Notes: generated from the sequence alone by a model not told the origin. Positions 1 to 6,877 are shown, counted from the first letter of the stretch. The stretch is DNA of 8,604 nt from UBA2773 sp964458715 (GCA_964458715.1 CAYWJP010000029.1:1-8604); one strand, 5' to 3'. A program made the numbers and translations.

Positions 1-59
1 GTGGATTATTTAATAAATAATAATCTGTTGTCTAAAATGAGGTGGACTGATACATCTGT

Positions 60-88
60 TTGCTTTTTGAAAATGAGTGAGCTATAAT
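60..88 (+). promoter_or_regulatory. Sigma70-type promoter of rel
   Basis: A consensus -10 TATAAT lies at 83-88. TTGCTT at 60-65 is a partial -35 match (TTG conserved) with 17-bp spacing. Transcription would start near 95, giving a leader of about 20 nt before the ATG at 116. The leader has no Shine-Dalgarno sequence. A weak AT hairpin (AATTA/TAATT, 101-105 with 109-113) sits just upstream of the start codon. Confidence 0.6.
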
Positions 89-115
89 GGATTGTAATTT
101 AATTAGCTTAATTTT

Positions 116-1594
116 ATGTTGAGCCTTAAAGAATTATTAGCGGTGCGTCAAAAGCCTTATGATGAAAAGCGGGTTGCTTTTATATCTAAGGCTTATTATT
201 TTGCTCAAAAAGCTCATGAAGGACAGAAACGAATGACAGGGGAGCCTTATTTTGTGCATCCAGTAGAGACGGCTAAGACTTTGATTAAGATGGGTTTGGG
301 GTCTAATAGTATAGTAGCGGCTTTATTGCACGATGTTCCAGAGGATACGGATTTGACTTTGGAGGATGTGAAAAAAGAATTTGGCAAGGAAGTAGCGTTT
401 ATTGTTGAGGGGATAACAAAGGTTGGTCAAATTCGGTTGCGGGGAGCAACGGACGAAATTTATTTGGAGAATTTGCGGAAAATGTTTTTGGCGATGGCGG
501 CTGACATTCGAGTGGTTTTGATTAAAATAGCTGATCGATTGGATAATATGAAAACTTTGCAGGTTCATTCGCGGGTGAAACAGATTAGTATCGCTAATGA
601 AACCATGGAGGTATTTGTGCCGATTGCTAATCGATTGGGAGTAGGAGAAATTAAGAATCAGTTAGAGGATTTGGCTTTCAAATATTTAAAACCAGTAGAA
701 TATAAAGATACAGTGAGGCGTTCAGAAGAGGCTTTGAATGTGCGGGCAAAATATACTAAGCGGGCGATTAAAGAATTACAAAAAGCGCTTAAGCAAGAAA
801 AAATTGAGATTTTAAATATTGTGGGACGAGCTAAGCATTATTATAGGTTTTATCAAAAATTGTTGAAACATGAAATGCAGGTGGCGGAAATTTATGATTT
901 ATCAGCTATTCGGATTATCGTGCCGACTGTGGAGGATTGTTATCGGGTGTTGGGAATTGTTCATCAGCAATATAATCCGATGATTGGAAGAATTAAAGAT
1001 TATATTTCGTTGCCGAAACCGAATGGGTATAAATCTTTGCATACGACAATTTTTGGTCCGGAAGGGAAAATTTTGGAGGTTCAGATTCGAACGCGTGAGA
1101 TGGATTACGAGGCTGAATATGGAATTGCAGCTCATTGGGTCTATTCTGGGGATAGATCTTTCAAGGATATGTTGTTTCGGAGAAAAAAAGAAGAGTTGAA
1201 TAAACAATTAGATTGGGTTAAGCAATTGCGTTCTTGGCATGAGGAGACAGGTGGATTATCGGATGATTTTTGGGGTTCATTGAAAATTGATTTTTTTAAA
1301 AATCATATTTTTGCTTTTACTCCGTTGGGAGATGTGATTGATTTGCCTGAGGGCGCTACTCCGGTTGATTTTGCCTATGCTATTCATACTGAAATGGGGG
1401 ATACTTTAAGTGGAGCTAAAATTAATCAAAGAATCGTTTCTTTGGATTATGCCATTCGAAATGGAGACGTGGTGGAATTAATAACGGAAAAGAAAAAAAA
1501 AGCTCCTAATGAAGATTGGCTTAAATTTGCAAAAACAACTCACGCTCGATCAAAAATAAAGCAAGCTTTAAGAAAAAATAGGAGTAATTTTTGA
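116..1594 (+). CDS. rel: Bifunctional (p)ppGpp synthetase/hydrolase, short form (HD-SYN-TGS)
   Basis: RelA/SpoT homologue that makes and degrades the alarmone (p)ppGpp in the cytoplasm. The N-terminal HD hydrolase (about residues 20-200) keeps R39, H48, H72-D73, E76-D77 and the ADRLDN motif with D140 and N144, so hydrolysis looks intact. The synthetase (about 230-345) keeps GRAKH at 237-241, D261, the RIKD motif at 292-295, NGYKSLH at 303-309 and EVQIRT at 321-326. RIKD is the R-x-K-D charge type seen in bifunctional Rel/SpoT, not the E-x-D-D type of monofunctional RelA. A TGS domain covers about 397-457. The protein stops at 492, whereas full-length family members run to roughly 700-740 residues with helical, zinc-finger/RIS and ACT domains. 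The next 86 bp lead straight into a tRNA, with no sign of a broken 3' remainder. The first ATG follows a good promoter. It is the only gene here ending in TGA. Confidence 0.95.
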   Translation: MLSLKELLAVRQKPYDEKRVAFISKAYYFAQKAHEGQKRMTGEPYFVHPVETAKTLIKMGLGSNSIVAALLHDVPEDTDLTLEDVKKEFGKEVAFIVEGITKVGQIRLRGATDEIYLENLRKMFLAMAADIRVVLIKIADRLDNMKTLQVHSRVKQISIANETMEVFVPIANRLGVGEIKNQLEDLAFKYLKPVEYKDTVRRSEEALNVRAKYTKRAIKELQKALKQEKIEILNIVGRAKHYYRFYQKLLKHEMQVAEIYDLSAIRIIVPTVEDCYRVLGIVHQQYNPMIGRIKDYISLPKPNGYKSLHTTIFGPEGKILEVQIRTREMDYEAEYGIAAHWVYSGDRSFKDMLFRRKKEELNKQLDWVKQLRSWHEETGGLSDDFWGSLKIDFFKNHIFAFTPLGDVIDLPEGATPVDFAYAIHTEMGDTLSGAKINQRIVSLDYAIRNGDVVELITEKKKKAPNEDWLKFAKTTHARSKIKQALRKNRSNF

Positions 1595-1625
1595 TTTTTT
1601 TAAATAATAATCATTATTGTTATCA

Positions 1626-1654
1626 TTGACAGAGGTTCATTTTTGTGCGAAAAT
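1626..1654 (+). promoter_or_regulatory. Promoter of initiator tRNA-Met
   Basis: A perfect -35 TTGACA (1626-1631) is followed after 17 bp by GAAAAT (1649-1654), a 4/6 match to the -10 consensus. Predicted start is near 1661, 20 nt before the tRNA. It lies 31 bp after the rel stop codon, so the tRNA can be transcribed independently. A TATAGG further right is spaced too far to pair with this -35. Confidence 0.5.
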
Positions 1655-1680
1655 TATAGGGCTTTGTTAGTTTTTTATAT

Positions 1681-1754
1681 CGCGGGGTGGAGCAGTCTGG
1701 CAGCTCATCTGGCTCATAACCAGAAGGTCATCGGTTCGAATCCGATCCCCGCCA
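1681..1754 (+). tRNA. Initiator tRNA-fMet (CAU)
   Basis: Full cloverleaf with anticodon CAT at 1715-1717. The first acceptor pair is a C1 x C72 mismatch, the hallmark of bacterial initiator tRNA; the other six acceptor pairs are Watson-Crick. The D stem is GAGC/GCTC with A11:U24, as in E. coli tRNA-fMet. The T arm is ATCGG/CCGAT around TTCGAAT. The anticodon stem is TCTGG/CCAGA, so the canonical three G:C pairs at 29-31:39-41 are reduced to two, with U29:A41 in place of the first. The discriminator is A73 and the next bases are CAT, so CCA is not encoded and must be added after transcription. Confidence 0.96.
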
Positions 1755-1836
1755 CATTATTTAAAATATAAACAAATTTTATCTGGTTGATTCTTCAGCT
1801 AGGTTTTGTTTGTGCCTGGTATATTTAAAATTGTTT

Positions 1837-1864
1837 TTGAGAAAAAATAAATTGGGGGTATAAT
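1837..1864 (+). promoter_or_regulatory. Promoter of elongator tRNA-Met
   Basis: TTGAGA (1837-1842, 5/6 of consensus) and a perfect TATAAT (1859-1864) are 16 bp apart. Transcription would start near 1871, about 31 nt before the tRNA. The 147 bp between the two Met tRNAs hold nothing else I can recognise. Having its own promoter suggests the two Met tRNAs are separate transcription units. Confidence 0.7.
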
Positions 1865-1901
1865 GTTGTTATTGAAGTTTGGTTTAAAAACAGTTTTCTA
1901 T

Positions 1902-1976
1902 GGCGGGGTAGCTTAGTTGGTAAAAGCGCGGGATTCATAAGCCCGAGATCGGTGAGTTCAAATCTCCCTCCCGCTA
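1902..1976 (+). tRNA. Elongator tRNA-Met (CAU)
   Basis: Cloverleaf with anticodon CAT at 1936-1938 in the loop TTCATAA. The acceptor stem GGCGGGG/TCCCGCT has G1:U72 and G7:U66 wobbles. The same G1:U72 and the 3' end GCTA occur in Bacillus elongator tRNA-Met, which favours Met over the lysidine-modified tRNA-Ile2 that shares this anticodon. The D stem is GCTT/AAGC. Two stem mismatches are visible: A31 x G39 closing the anticodon loop and U50 x C64 in the T stem (GTGAG/CTCCC). CCA is not encoded. The assignment to Met rather than Ile2 is family-based inference. Confidence 0.88.
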
Positions 1977-1982
1977 CATTAA

Positions 1983-2056
1983 AAATTTATTATTTATTGC
2001 TATTTTTACCGCAAGATCTATTTTTTGAAAACAAAATAGAGCTAGATAATAAATTT
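1983..2056. repeat. Nested inverted repeat after tRNA-Met
   Basis: An 11-bp outer stem AAATTTATTAT (1983-1993) pairs with ATAATAAATTT (2046-2056). It encloses a second 8-bp stem TCTATTTT (2017-2024) with AAAATAGA (2033-2040) and an 8-nt loop. It begins 7 nt after the tRNA end. It may serve as a transcription end or 3' processing structure for the tRNA, but it lacks the GC stem of a classical terminator. Chance pairing is less likely for two nested perfect stems, though the sequence is very AT-rich. Confidence 0.5.
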
Positions 2057-2110
2057 AAAGTTATCGCCTAGAAATCCAAAGCTAGTTTTTACTAGAATTT
2101 ATATGATTTT

Positions 2111-2119
2111 TGGTATAAT
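2111..2119 (+). promoter_or_regulatory. Extended -10 promoter of the GT4 gene
   Basis: TGGTATAAT combines a perfect -10 hexamer (2114-2119) with the TGn extension. No convincing -35 is present at 16-18 bp, as expected for extended -10 promoters. Predicted start is about 2126, giving a leader of about 26 nt. Confidence 0.65.
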
Positions 2120-2125
2120 TTCTAG

Positions 2126-2145
2126 ATTGCTTAATAAGAAGCAAT
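2126..2145 (+). promoter_or_regulatory. Hairpin at the 5' end of the GT4 mRNA
   Basis: ATTGCTT (2126-2132) and AAGCAAT (2139-2145) form a 7-bp stem with a 6-nt loop. The stem begins 7 nt after the -10, at the predicted transcription start, and ends 6 nt before the ATG. It replaces the position where a Shine-Dalgarno would sit. It could protect the 5' end or influence initiation; neither role is shown by sequence. Confidence 0.45.
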
Positions 2146-2151
2146 AATATT

Positions 2152-3330
2152 ATGAAAAAACAAAAAATAGGTATTGATATTCGAGCTATTGGACAGCAAA
2201 GAACCGGTGATGAAAACTATACCTTAAATTTAGTCAGGGAAATTTTGAAAATTGATCAAGAAAATCAATATTTTCTTTTAATAGATAGCAAAGAAACTCA
2301 AAAAATTGAAAGAAAAATTTTTTATGGAATTAAAAATACTAATGCTAAAATTGTCTCTGTCTTGCCTAAATTCAAATTATTTTGGACTTTTTTTTTATTG
2401 CCAAAAATAGCTCAAAAATTGGATTTAGATATTTTGCACGTTCAGTACATAACCCCATTTTGGCTTCCTAGAAAAGTCAAATTAATAACGACTATAGCCG
2501 ATGTTTCCTTTAGGGTTTTCCCTGAATTTATTAACAAATTAGATTTATTTTTTCTAAAAATTTTGATCCCGTTATCATTAAAAAGAGCAGATAAAATAAT
2601 AACAGTTTCCGATTTTACTAAAAATGAAATCGTTAAATATTATGGAATTGAGAAAGCTAAAATTACCGCAATTCATAATGGACAAGCTAGCGAGGTGTTT
2701 TTTTCTAAAAAAATAAAAAATAAAAAGCAAACTCTAAGCGAATTTGGTATTAAAGAGCCTTATTTATTTTATGTCGGTACACATCAACCTCGAAAAGATA
2801 TTCCAACTTTAATGCGAGCTTTTTTTGATTTTAAAGCGGAGAATCCTGAGGTTAAAGAAATTAAAAATCTTCAGTTAGTAATTGGCGGGAAAATAAGAGC
2901 TCACAACTATGATCTTCGGATTGACAAAATTTTAGAAGAAACAAAAAACAATTTTAGCAGAAAAGAATTTCTCAATGACATAATTTTTACTGGCTATATA
3001 AACGATGAAGATTTAGTTAATATCTATAGAGCAGCGAATGTTTTCGTGGCACCTTCTCTATATGAAGGTTTTGGTTTGTCTTTGATAGAAGCTATGTCCT
3101 TAGGTGTTCCAGTAATCGCTAGCGACACTGAATGCTTTAGAGAAATTGCTGGTGACGCGGCTGAATTCTATAAACCTAAAGATGCAAAAAGTTTGCAGAA
3201 AGCTCTATTAGAAGTTATAATGAAACCAGAAGTTAGAAGTGAAATGGTACAAAAAGGGGTAAAAAACTCCCAAAGGTATTCTTGGTCGAAGACAGCACAA
3301 GAAACCTTGCGGGTATTTTTTTCAAAGTAA
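2152..3330 (+). CDS. Glycosyltransferase family 4 (GT-B fold)
   Basis: Probable retaining glycosyltransferase that moves a sugar from a nucleotide donor onto a growing surface glycan or lipid-linked acceptor on the cytoplasmic side. The N-terminal Rossmann half starts with GIDIRAIGQQRTG, the position of the family's glycine-rich acceptor loop. The C-terminal half begins near residue 204 with FYVGTHQPRKD, where R214 and K215 fit the phosphate-binding Arg/Lys region. The EX7E motif is clear: E305 in YEGFGLSLIEAMSLGVPV and E313. The length of 392 residues is usual for the family. Hydrophobic stretches near residues 75-90 and 128-140 suggest peripheral membrane contact but no clear transmembrane helix. 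Donor and acceptor cannot be told from sequence. It has its own promoter and is followed by a palindrome, so it may be a single-gene unit. The ATG at 2152 has no Shine-Dalgarno. Confidence 0.93.
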   Translation: MKKQKIGIDIRAIGQQRTGDENYTLNLVREILKIDQENQYFLLIDSKETQKIERKIFYGIKNTNAKIVSVLPKFKLFWTFFLLPKIAQKLDLDILHVQYITPFWLPRKVKLITTIADVSFRVFPEFINKLDLFFLKILIPLSLKRADKIITVSDFTKNEIVKYYGIEKAKITAIHNGQASEVFFSKKIKNKKQTLSEFGIKEPYLFYVGTHQPRKDIPTLMRAFFDFKAENPEVKEIKNLQLVIGGKIRAHNYDLRIDKILEETKNNFSRKEFLNDIIFTGYINDEDLVNIYRAANVFVAPSLYEGFGLSLIEAMSLGVPVIASDTECFREIAGDAAEFYKPKDAKSLQKALLEVIMKPEVRSEMVQKGVKNSQRYSWSKTAQETLRVFFSK

Positions 3331-3338
3331 AATCAGGC

Positions 3339-3366
3339 ATAGAATATATTCTATTTTATTGTTTTT
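3339..3366 (+). terminator. Palindrome with T-rich tail after the GT4 gene
   Basis: A perfect 16-bp palindrome (ATAGAATA/TATTCTAT, 3339-3354) begins 8 bp after the stop codon. It is followed by a T-rich run including six consecutive T at 3362-3367. As RNA it would form a 6-bp stem with a 4-nt loop. The low GC content makes it a weak terminator at best; a symmetric protein-binding site is the alternative. Confidence 0.4.
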
Positions 3367-3459
3367 TGTGATATTATTTAAAAGTTGTTCATTCGACTGG
3401 AAAAAATATGAAAAAATAAATAATTTTAAAATAACAACAAGCTAAAATAAAAATGTTTT

Positions 3460-3465
3460 TATAAT
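3460..3465 (+). promoter_or_regulatory. Possible -10 of the LCP gene
   Basis: TATAAT lies 24 bp before the ATG at 3490, with no recognisable -35 at the usual distance. A second weak pair exists upstream, TTGTTC (3385-3390) and TATGAA (3407-3412) with 16-bp spacing. The whole 159-bp gap after the GT4 gene is so AT-rich that -10-like hexamers are expected by chance. Confidence 0.35.
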
Positions 3466-3471
3466 AATAAA

Positions 3472-3491
3472 ATTTAATTAAAAAATTAAAT
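3472..3491 (+). promoter_or_regulatory. AT hairpin overlapping the LCP start codon
   Basis: ATTTAATT (3472-3479) and AATTAAAT (3484-3491) form an 8-bp stem with a 4-nt A loop. The 3' arm includes the first two bases of the ATG. It begins 7 nt after the possible -10, the same geometry as the hairpin before the GT4 gene. An all-AT stem is weak and may be chance. Confidence 0.3.
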
Positions 3492-4659
3492 GATTGAAAA
3501 AAAAATACAAAGAAAGTTTTCTTTAAAGAAAAAAGTATGGCTGACACTGTTAGTTTTCTTTGCAATTTTTTTGTTAGGAGGAGGTTTTTTTGTTTATAAA
3601 ACTGGCCATATTCTTAATAAAATATCTGAATCGGAAAATTCAACTCTAAGTAGCATATTTGGTGTTTTGCCAGCAATAGGAAAACGACAAGAAGTTGATC
3701 AAGACAAACAAGGACGGACTAATATACTTTTAATTGGGATGAGAGGAGAAAATATGCCAGGAGGCGGACTTTTAGCTGATACAATTATGTTGGTTACCCT
3801 CAAGCTAGATCAAACCGAAGGTGGAAACGATGACAAAATTAGTTTAATTTCAATTCCTCGTGATCTTTATGTTAAAATGCCGAACTCTGATCAGCATGCT
3901 AAAATAAATGCTACTTATTATTACGGAGAAGAAAAATCCAATACAACAGGTTTGAGCGATATGAAAGCAATCGTTTCGGAAGTGACGGGGCTAGATATTC
4001 ATTATTCAGCGGTTTTAAATTTTGATGGATTCAAGCAGCTAGTGGATGTTGTAGGCGGCGTGACTGTTGAATTAGAAACTTCTTTTTATGAAGTTAATCA
4101 ATTTGTATTAGGAAATGAATGTGGAGGAACATTTATTCTCCCTGCTGGAAGCAACCTCCTCGATGGCGAAACCGCTTTATGTTATATTCGAGCCAGAGAA
4201 AATACTTCTGATTTTGATCGAGCCAAAAGGCAACAATTGGTTCTAAGGAATCTAAAAGATAAACTAATCTCCATGGATACTTTTTCTGATTTTTCAAAAT
4301 TAAACGGCATTTTGAATGCTGTTGGCGATAATGTTAAGACTGATATGAATTCCAACGATATGAAAAAATTCTTTGATAAATATATTGGTATTCAAGATGC
4401 GTCTGTTTATCAAAGAGTATTGGAAAATTCAGAAGAAGGCTTGCTAACTGCTCCCGAAGATGCTCCAGAAGAAGTTGGCTATATTTTAATTCCTCGAGCT
4501 GGTCAGGATAATTATGCTGAAATTCATAATATCATCCAAAATATTTTTGATATTCCAATCCAGAGCGATATTGATCCAGTAAAACAATATTATAAACCTC
4601 AACCAACAGAAAGCAGCGACAAGGAAGATGAAAGTAAAGAGGAAAGCAAAGACAATTAA
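3490..4659 (+). CDS. LCP (LytR-CpsA-Psr) family membrane protein
   Basis: LCP proteins are membrane-anchored phosphotransferases that attach lipid-linked glycopolymers to peptidoglycan, or to other envelope acceptors, on the outer face of the membrane. A basic N-terminus and one transmembrane helix (about residues 16-37) are followed by the extracytoplasmic LCP domain (about 76-256). Conserved parts are NILLIG at 78-83, the catalytic-site Asp D97, SIPRD at 121-125 with R124, KIN at 138-140, VDVVGGVTVEL at 185-195, and DGETALCYIRAR followed by D-F-D-R at 225-244 with R236, R244 and R247. These match the pyrophosphate-binding Arg/Asp set, so an active enzyme is likely. The last 20 residues are a charged Glu/Lys/Ser tail of low complexity. 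It heads a run with a GT2 gene and a protease, which supports a role in envelope polymer attachment. The polymer is unknown. No Shine-Dalgarno. Confidence 0.93.
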   Translation: MIEKKIQRKFSLKKKVWLTLLVFFAIFLLGGGFFVYKTGHILNKISESENSTLSSIFGVLPAIGKRQEVDQDKQGRTNILLIGMRGENMPGGGLLADTIMLVTLKLDQTEGGNDDKISLISIPRDLYVKMPNSDQHAKINATYYYGEEKSNTTGLSDMKAIVSEVTGLDIHYSAVLNFDGFKQLVDVVGGVTVELETSFYEVNQFVLGNECGGTFILPAGSNLLDGETALCYIRARENTSDFDRAKRQQLVLRNLKDKLISMDTFSDFSKLNGILNAVGDNVKTDMNSNDMKKFFDKYIGIQDASVYQRVLENSEEGLLTAPEDAPEEVGYILIPRAGQDNYAEIHNIIQNIFDIPIQSDIDPVKQYYKPQPTESSDKEDESKEESKDN

Positions 4660-4660
4660 A

Positions 4661-4687
4661 AGAAAATAATAAGTAGGTTAATTTTCT
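4661..4687. repeat. Weak hairpin between the LCP and GT2 genes
   Basis: AGAAAAT (4661-4667) and ATTTTCT (4681-4687) form a 7-bp stem with a 13-nt loop, starting 2 nt after the LCP stop codon. No T tract follows, so it is not a good terminator. It could be a 3' stabilising or processing structure inside an operon. A TATATT at 4693-4698 is too close to the next ATG to be used with confidence. Confidence 0.3.
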
Positions 4688-4700
4688 CAATTTATATTCG

Positions 4701-5519
4701 ATGAATAAGCCAGTTTTATCAGTATTAATAACTTCTTATAAAAAGGCCTCGTTGCTGAAGCTTTGTATTGAGGCTTTCCAAAAAACTCTCAAAAATTTTA
4801 ATTATGAAATTATAGTGGCCGATAGCGAAACTACAGAAGAAGTTGAAGATTTGATGAGAGAAGTTTTCCCTAAGATAAAATTTGTAGCAAATAAAAAAAA
4901 CGTTGGCTTTGGAGTTTTAGTTAATCAGCTTTTAAAAAAAGCTCAAGGAGAATTTTATTTTCTTGTTAATGCTGATATCATAGTGAAAGACGATGTTGTT
5001 CAAGAATTAATCAAGTGCTTAAAGAAAGACGAAAAGATTGGAATTATTGGACCCAGGCTAATTAATTTTGATAATTCTATCCAGCCTTCCTTCTTTAAAT
5101 TTTACAGAATAACAACCGTAATTTATCGCAGAACTTTTTTAAAAAAACTTCCAGGGGCTCAAAAGGAACTCGATCGATTTTTAATGAAAAATATCTCTAA
5201 AAATAAATCCTTCGAAGCCGATTGGTTGATGGGTTCAGCTTTAATGCTAAGAGCTGAAACTGCTAGAAAAATTGGCCCAATGGATAATCGATTTTTTATG
5301 TATTTCGAAGATGTAGACTGGTGTTGGCGAGCTTGGGAGAATGGTTTCAAAGTTATCCATAACCCTTTAGTGAAAGTTTATCATTATCATGGAAAACAAA
5401 GCGCTAATAAGAGTATTTTGAAAGCTATTTTTTTCAATAAATATGCTCGAATTCATATTCAAAGTGCTATAAAATTTTTTTGGAAACATAAAACTTTGGG
5501 TTGGAAATTACCATATTAA
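4701..5519 (+). CDS. Glycosyltransferase family 2, rhamnosyltransferase-like
   Basis: Predicted inverting GT-A glycosyltransferase of the WbbL/rhamnosyltransferase-like kind, adding a sugar to a surface glycan precursor at the inner membrane face. The start PVLSVLITSYKK is the family's first beta strand. D41 is in the nucleotide-binding position (IVADSE). FLVNADI at 87-93 holds the metal-binding motif as N-A-D rather than the more common N-P-D, with D92 retained. DWLMGSALMLR at 174-184 and FEDVDWCWRAWENGFKV at 202-218 supply the acceptor-side and catalytic-base region (E203, D204, D206). The length of 272 residues is somewhat short but complete; no transmembrane helix is evident. It follows the LCP gene by 41 bp and precedes the protease by only 12 bp, so co-transcription with both is likely. 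The sugar cannot be inferred. No Shine-Dalgarno. Confidence 0.93.
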   Translation: MNKPVLSVLITSYKKASLLKLCIEAFQKTLKNFNYEIIVADSETTEEVEDLMREVFPKIKFVANKKNVGFGVLVNQLLKKAQGEFYFLVNADIIVKDDVVQELIKCLKKDEKIGIIGPRLINFDNSIQPSFFKFYRITTVIYRRTFLKKLPGAQKELDRFLMKNISKNKSFEADWLMGSALMLRAETARKIGPMDNRFFMYFEDVDWCWRAWENGFKVIHNPLVKVYHYHGKQSANKSILKAIFFNKYARIHIQSAIKFFWKHKTLGWKLPY

Positions 5520-5531
5520 TTAAGACTTAAA

Positions 5532-6857
5532 ATGAAAAAAAAGACTTTTCGCGGAGGCATTAACAGAACAATAATTAAAACAAATTTTAAGAAAATTTGC
5601 CAAAAGCAGTATGGTATTTTTTGGCTAATCCTTATCGGGGTCTTATTTTTTTATGTGGGGCTGGCTTGGGGAAAAAAGCAAGTCACTCCAGAAAATAGTC
5701 CCATGGAAGCTTTAACTAGTTTCGTTAGCGAACTTTCAAGCCCCAGCAGTTTATTAAAAAATACCAACAAAGATAAGTCGGACAAAATAGATTTCAACAT
5801 TTTTTGGAAAGTTTGGAATAAACTTGAAAAACAATATGTAAATAGCAGTAGTCTAGATTCTCAGGCCATGGTATACGGAGCTATTGACGGCATGGTTAGG
5901 GCAATTAAAGATCCTTATACTAATTATATGGATCCAGAAGAATCTAATGAATTTACTACTGGTATGGAGGGTAGCTTTGAAGGAATTGGTGCAGAACTAG
6001 GGATGAAAGATAATATTTTAACTGTGATCGCTCCTATTAGCGGGATGCCCGCAGAAAAAGCCGGACTAAAAGCCGGAGACAAAATTATTAAAATTAATGA
6101 AGAAATGACAGCTGATATATCTATTGACGAGGCTGTCAAAAAAATCAGAGGTCCAAAAGGAACTGAAGTTGTTTTAACCGTGATTAGCAATGAAGCCACA
6201 AAAACTAAGGAGATTAAAATAACACGAGACACTATTGATTTAGAAAGTGTTCATTACGAACAAAAATGGGGAAATATAGCCTATCTTCAAATTACTAGCT
6301 TTACAGAAGACACGGCCGATGAGTTCAACAAAGAAATAACCAAAGCAATAGCAGACAATAACAAAGGAATAGTTCTTGATCTTCGAAACAATCCAGGCGG
6401 ATTTCTTAATGTCGCAGTGGAGATAGCCTCTAGGTTTGTACCACGAGAAAGTGTCGTTGTACAAGAAAAACATCAAGACGGGAGAATCGAAAATTTCAAA
6501 TCTATTGGAGGAGACGTTTTTTCTGAAATTCCAGTAGTAATTTTAGTCAATCAAGGCAGCGCTAGTGCTTCAGAAATTTTGGCTGGAGCATTGAGGGACA
6601 TTAATGGTAGTAAATTGATTGGGAAAAAAAGTTTTGGAAAGGGCTCAGTTCAGCAGTTGGAAAAATTTTCCGATGGATCTAGTTTGAAAGTTACTATTGC
6701 CGAATGGTTGACTCCTTCTGGACAATCAATTAATAAAATCGGTTTAGATGTTGATATCGAACTTGATATTACTGATTCTGATGTTAAAAATAATTGGGAT
6801 CCTCAATTAAATTCCGCCTTAGAAGAGATGGTCAGACAACTTCGAGAAAAAAAATAA
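5532..6857 (+). CDS. ctpA: C-terminal processing peptidase, S41 family (CtpA-like)
   Basis: Membrane-anchored serine protease acting outside the cytoplasmic membrane, with a Ser/Lys catalytic dyad. A basic N-terminus leads to one transmembrane helix (about residues 29-46). A helical region with the DPYTNYMDPEE motif (127-137) precedes the PDZ domain (about 147-232, with AGLKAGDKIIKI at 177-188). The tail-specific protease core follows: GIVLDLRNNPGG at 279-290, NQGSASASEILAGAL at 340-354, and GKKSFGKGSVQ at 364-374. By alignment with D1 protease, whose Ser and Lys are 25 residues apart, the nucleophile is S345 and the base K370. The length of 441 residues is normal. It starts 12 bp after the GT2 gene and is followed by a strong hairpin, so it probably ends the LCP-GT2-ctpA transcript. 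Natural substrates are unknown; envelope protein or peptidoglycan-hydrolase turnover is the usual role. No Shine-Dalgarno. Confidence 0.95.
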   Translation: MKKKTFRGGINRTIIKTNFKKICQKQYGIFWLILIGVLFFYVGLAWGKKQVTPENSPMEALTSFVSELSSPSSLLKNTNKDKSDKIDFNIFWKVWNKLEKQYVNSSSLDSQAMVYGAIDGMVRAIKDPYTNYMDPEESNEFTTGMEGSFEGIGAELGMKDNILTVIAPISGMPAEKAGLKAGDKIIKINEEMTADISIDEAVKKIRGPKGTEVVLTVISNEATKTKEIKITRDTIDLESVHYEQKWGNIAYLQITSFTEDTADEFNKEITKAIADNNKGIVLDLRNNPGGFLNVAVEIASRFVPRESVVVQEKHQDGRIENFKSIGGDVFSEIPVVILVNQGSASASEILAGALRDINGSKLIGKKSFGKGSVQQLEKFSDGSSLKVTIAEWLTPSGQSINKIGLDVDIELDITDSDVKNNWDPQLNSALEEMVRQLREKK

Positions 6858-6877
6858 ACTACCAAAATCTTTTGATA

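Noticed and set aside
4..25. AT hairpin GATTATT/AATAATC at the left edge as a terminator of an upstream gene.
   Set aside because: The stem is nearly all A:T, has an 8-nt loop and no T tract, and the upstream gene is outside the window.
1..87. An open frame of 28 codons running from the window edge to a TAA at 85-87, possibly the end of an upstream gene.
   Set aside because: It overlaps the rel promoter -35 and -10, has no recognisable sequence, and 28 codons without a stop is weak evidence at a window edge.
902..1207. Open frames on both strands inside the rel synthetase domain.
   Set aside because: The plus-strand rel frame carries all catalytic motifs; the alternatives have no family features or start signals.
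1592..1594. Possible UGA recoding (code 25, UGA as Gly, or code 4) because rel ends in TGA.
   Set aside because: Read-through would add only three residues before TAA, no other gene has an internal TGA, and TGG serves for Trp throughout.
1902..1976. Second CAT-anticodon tRNA as lysidine-dependent tRNA-Ile2.
   Set aside because: The acceptor with G1:U72 and the GCTA end match Gram-positive elongator tRNA-Met better; it remains a minor alternative.
5924..6476. Minus-strand open frames of 102 and 78 codons opposite ctpA.
   Set aside because: They lie wholly within a well-supported S41 protease gene with clear motifs and are low-complexity antisense shadows.
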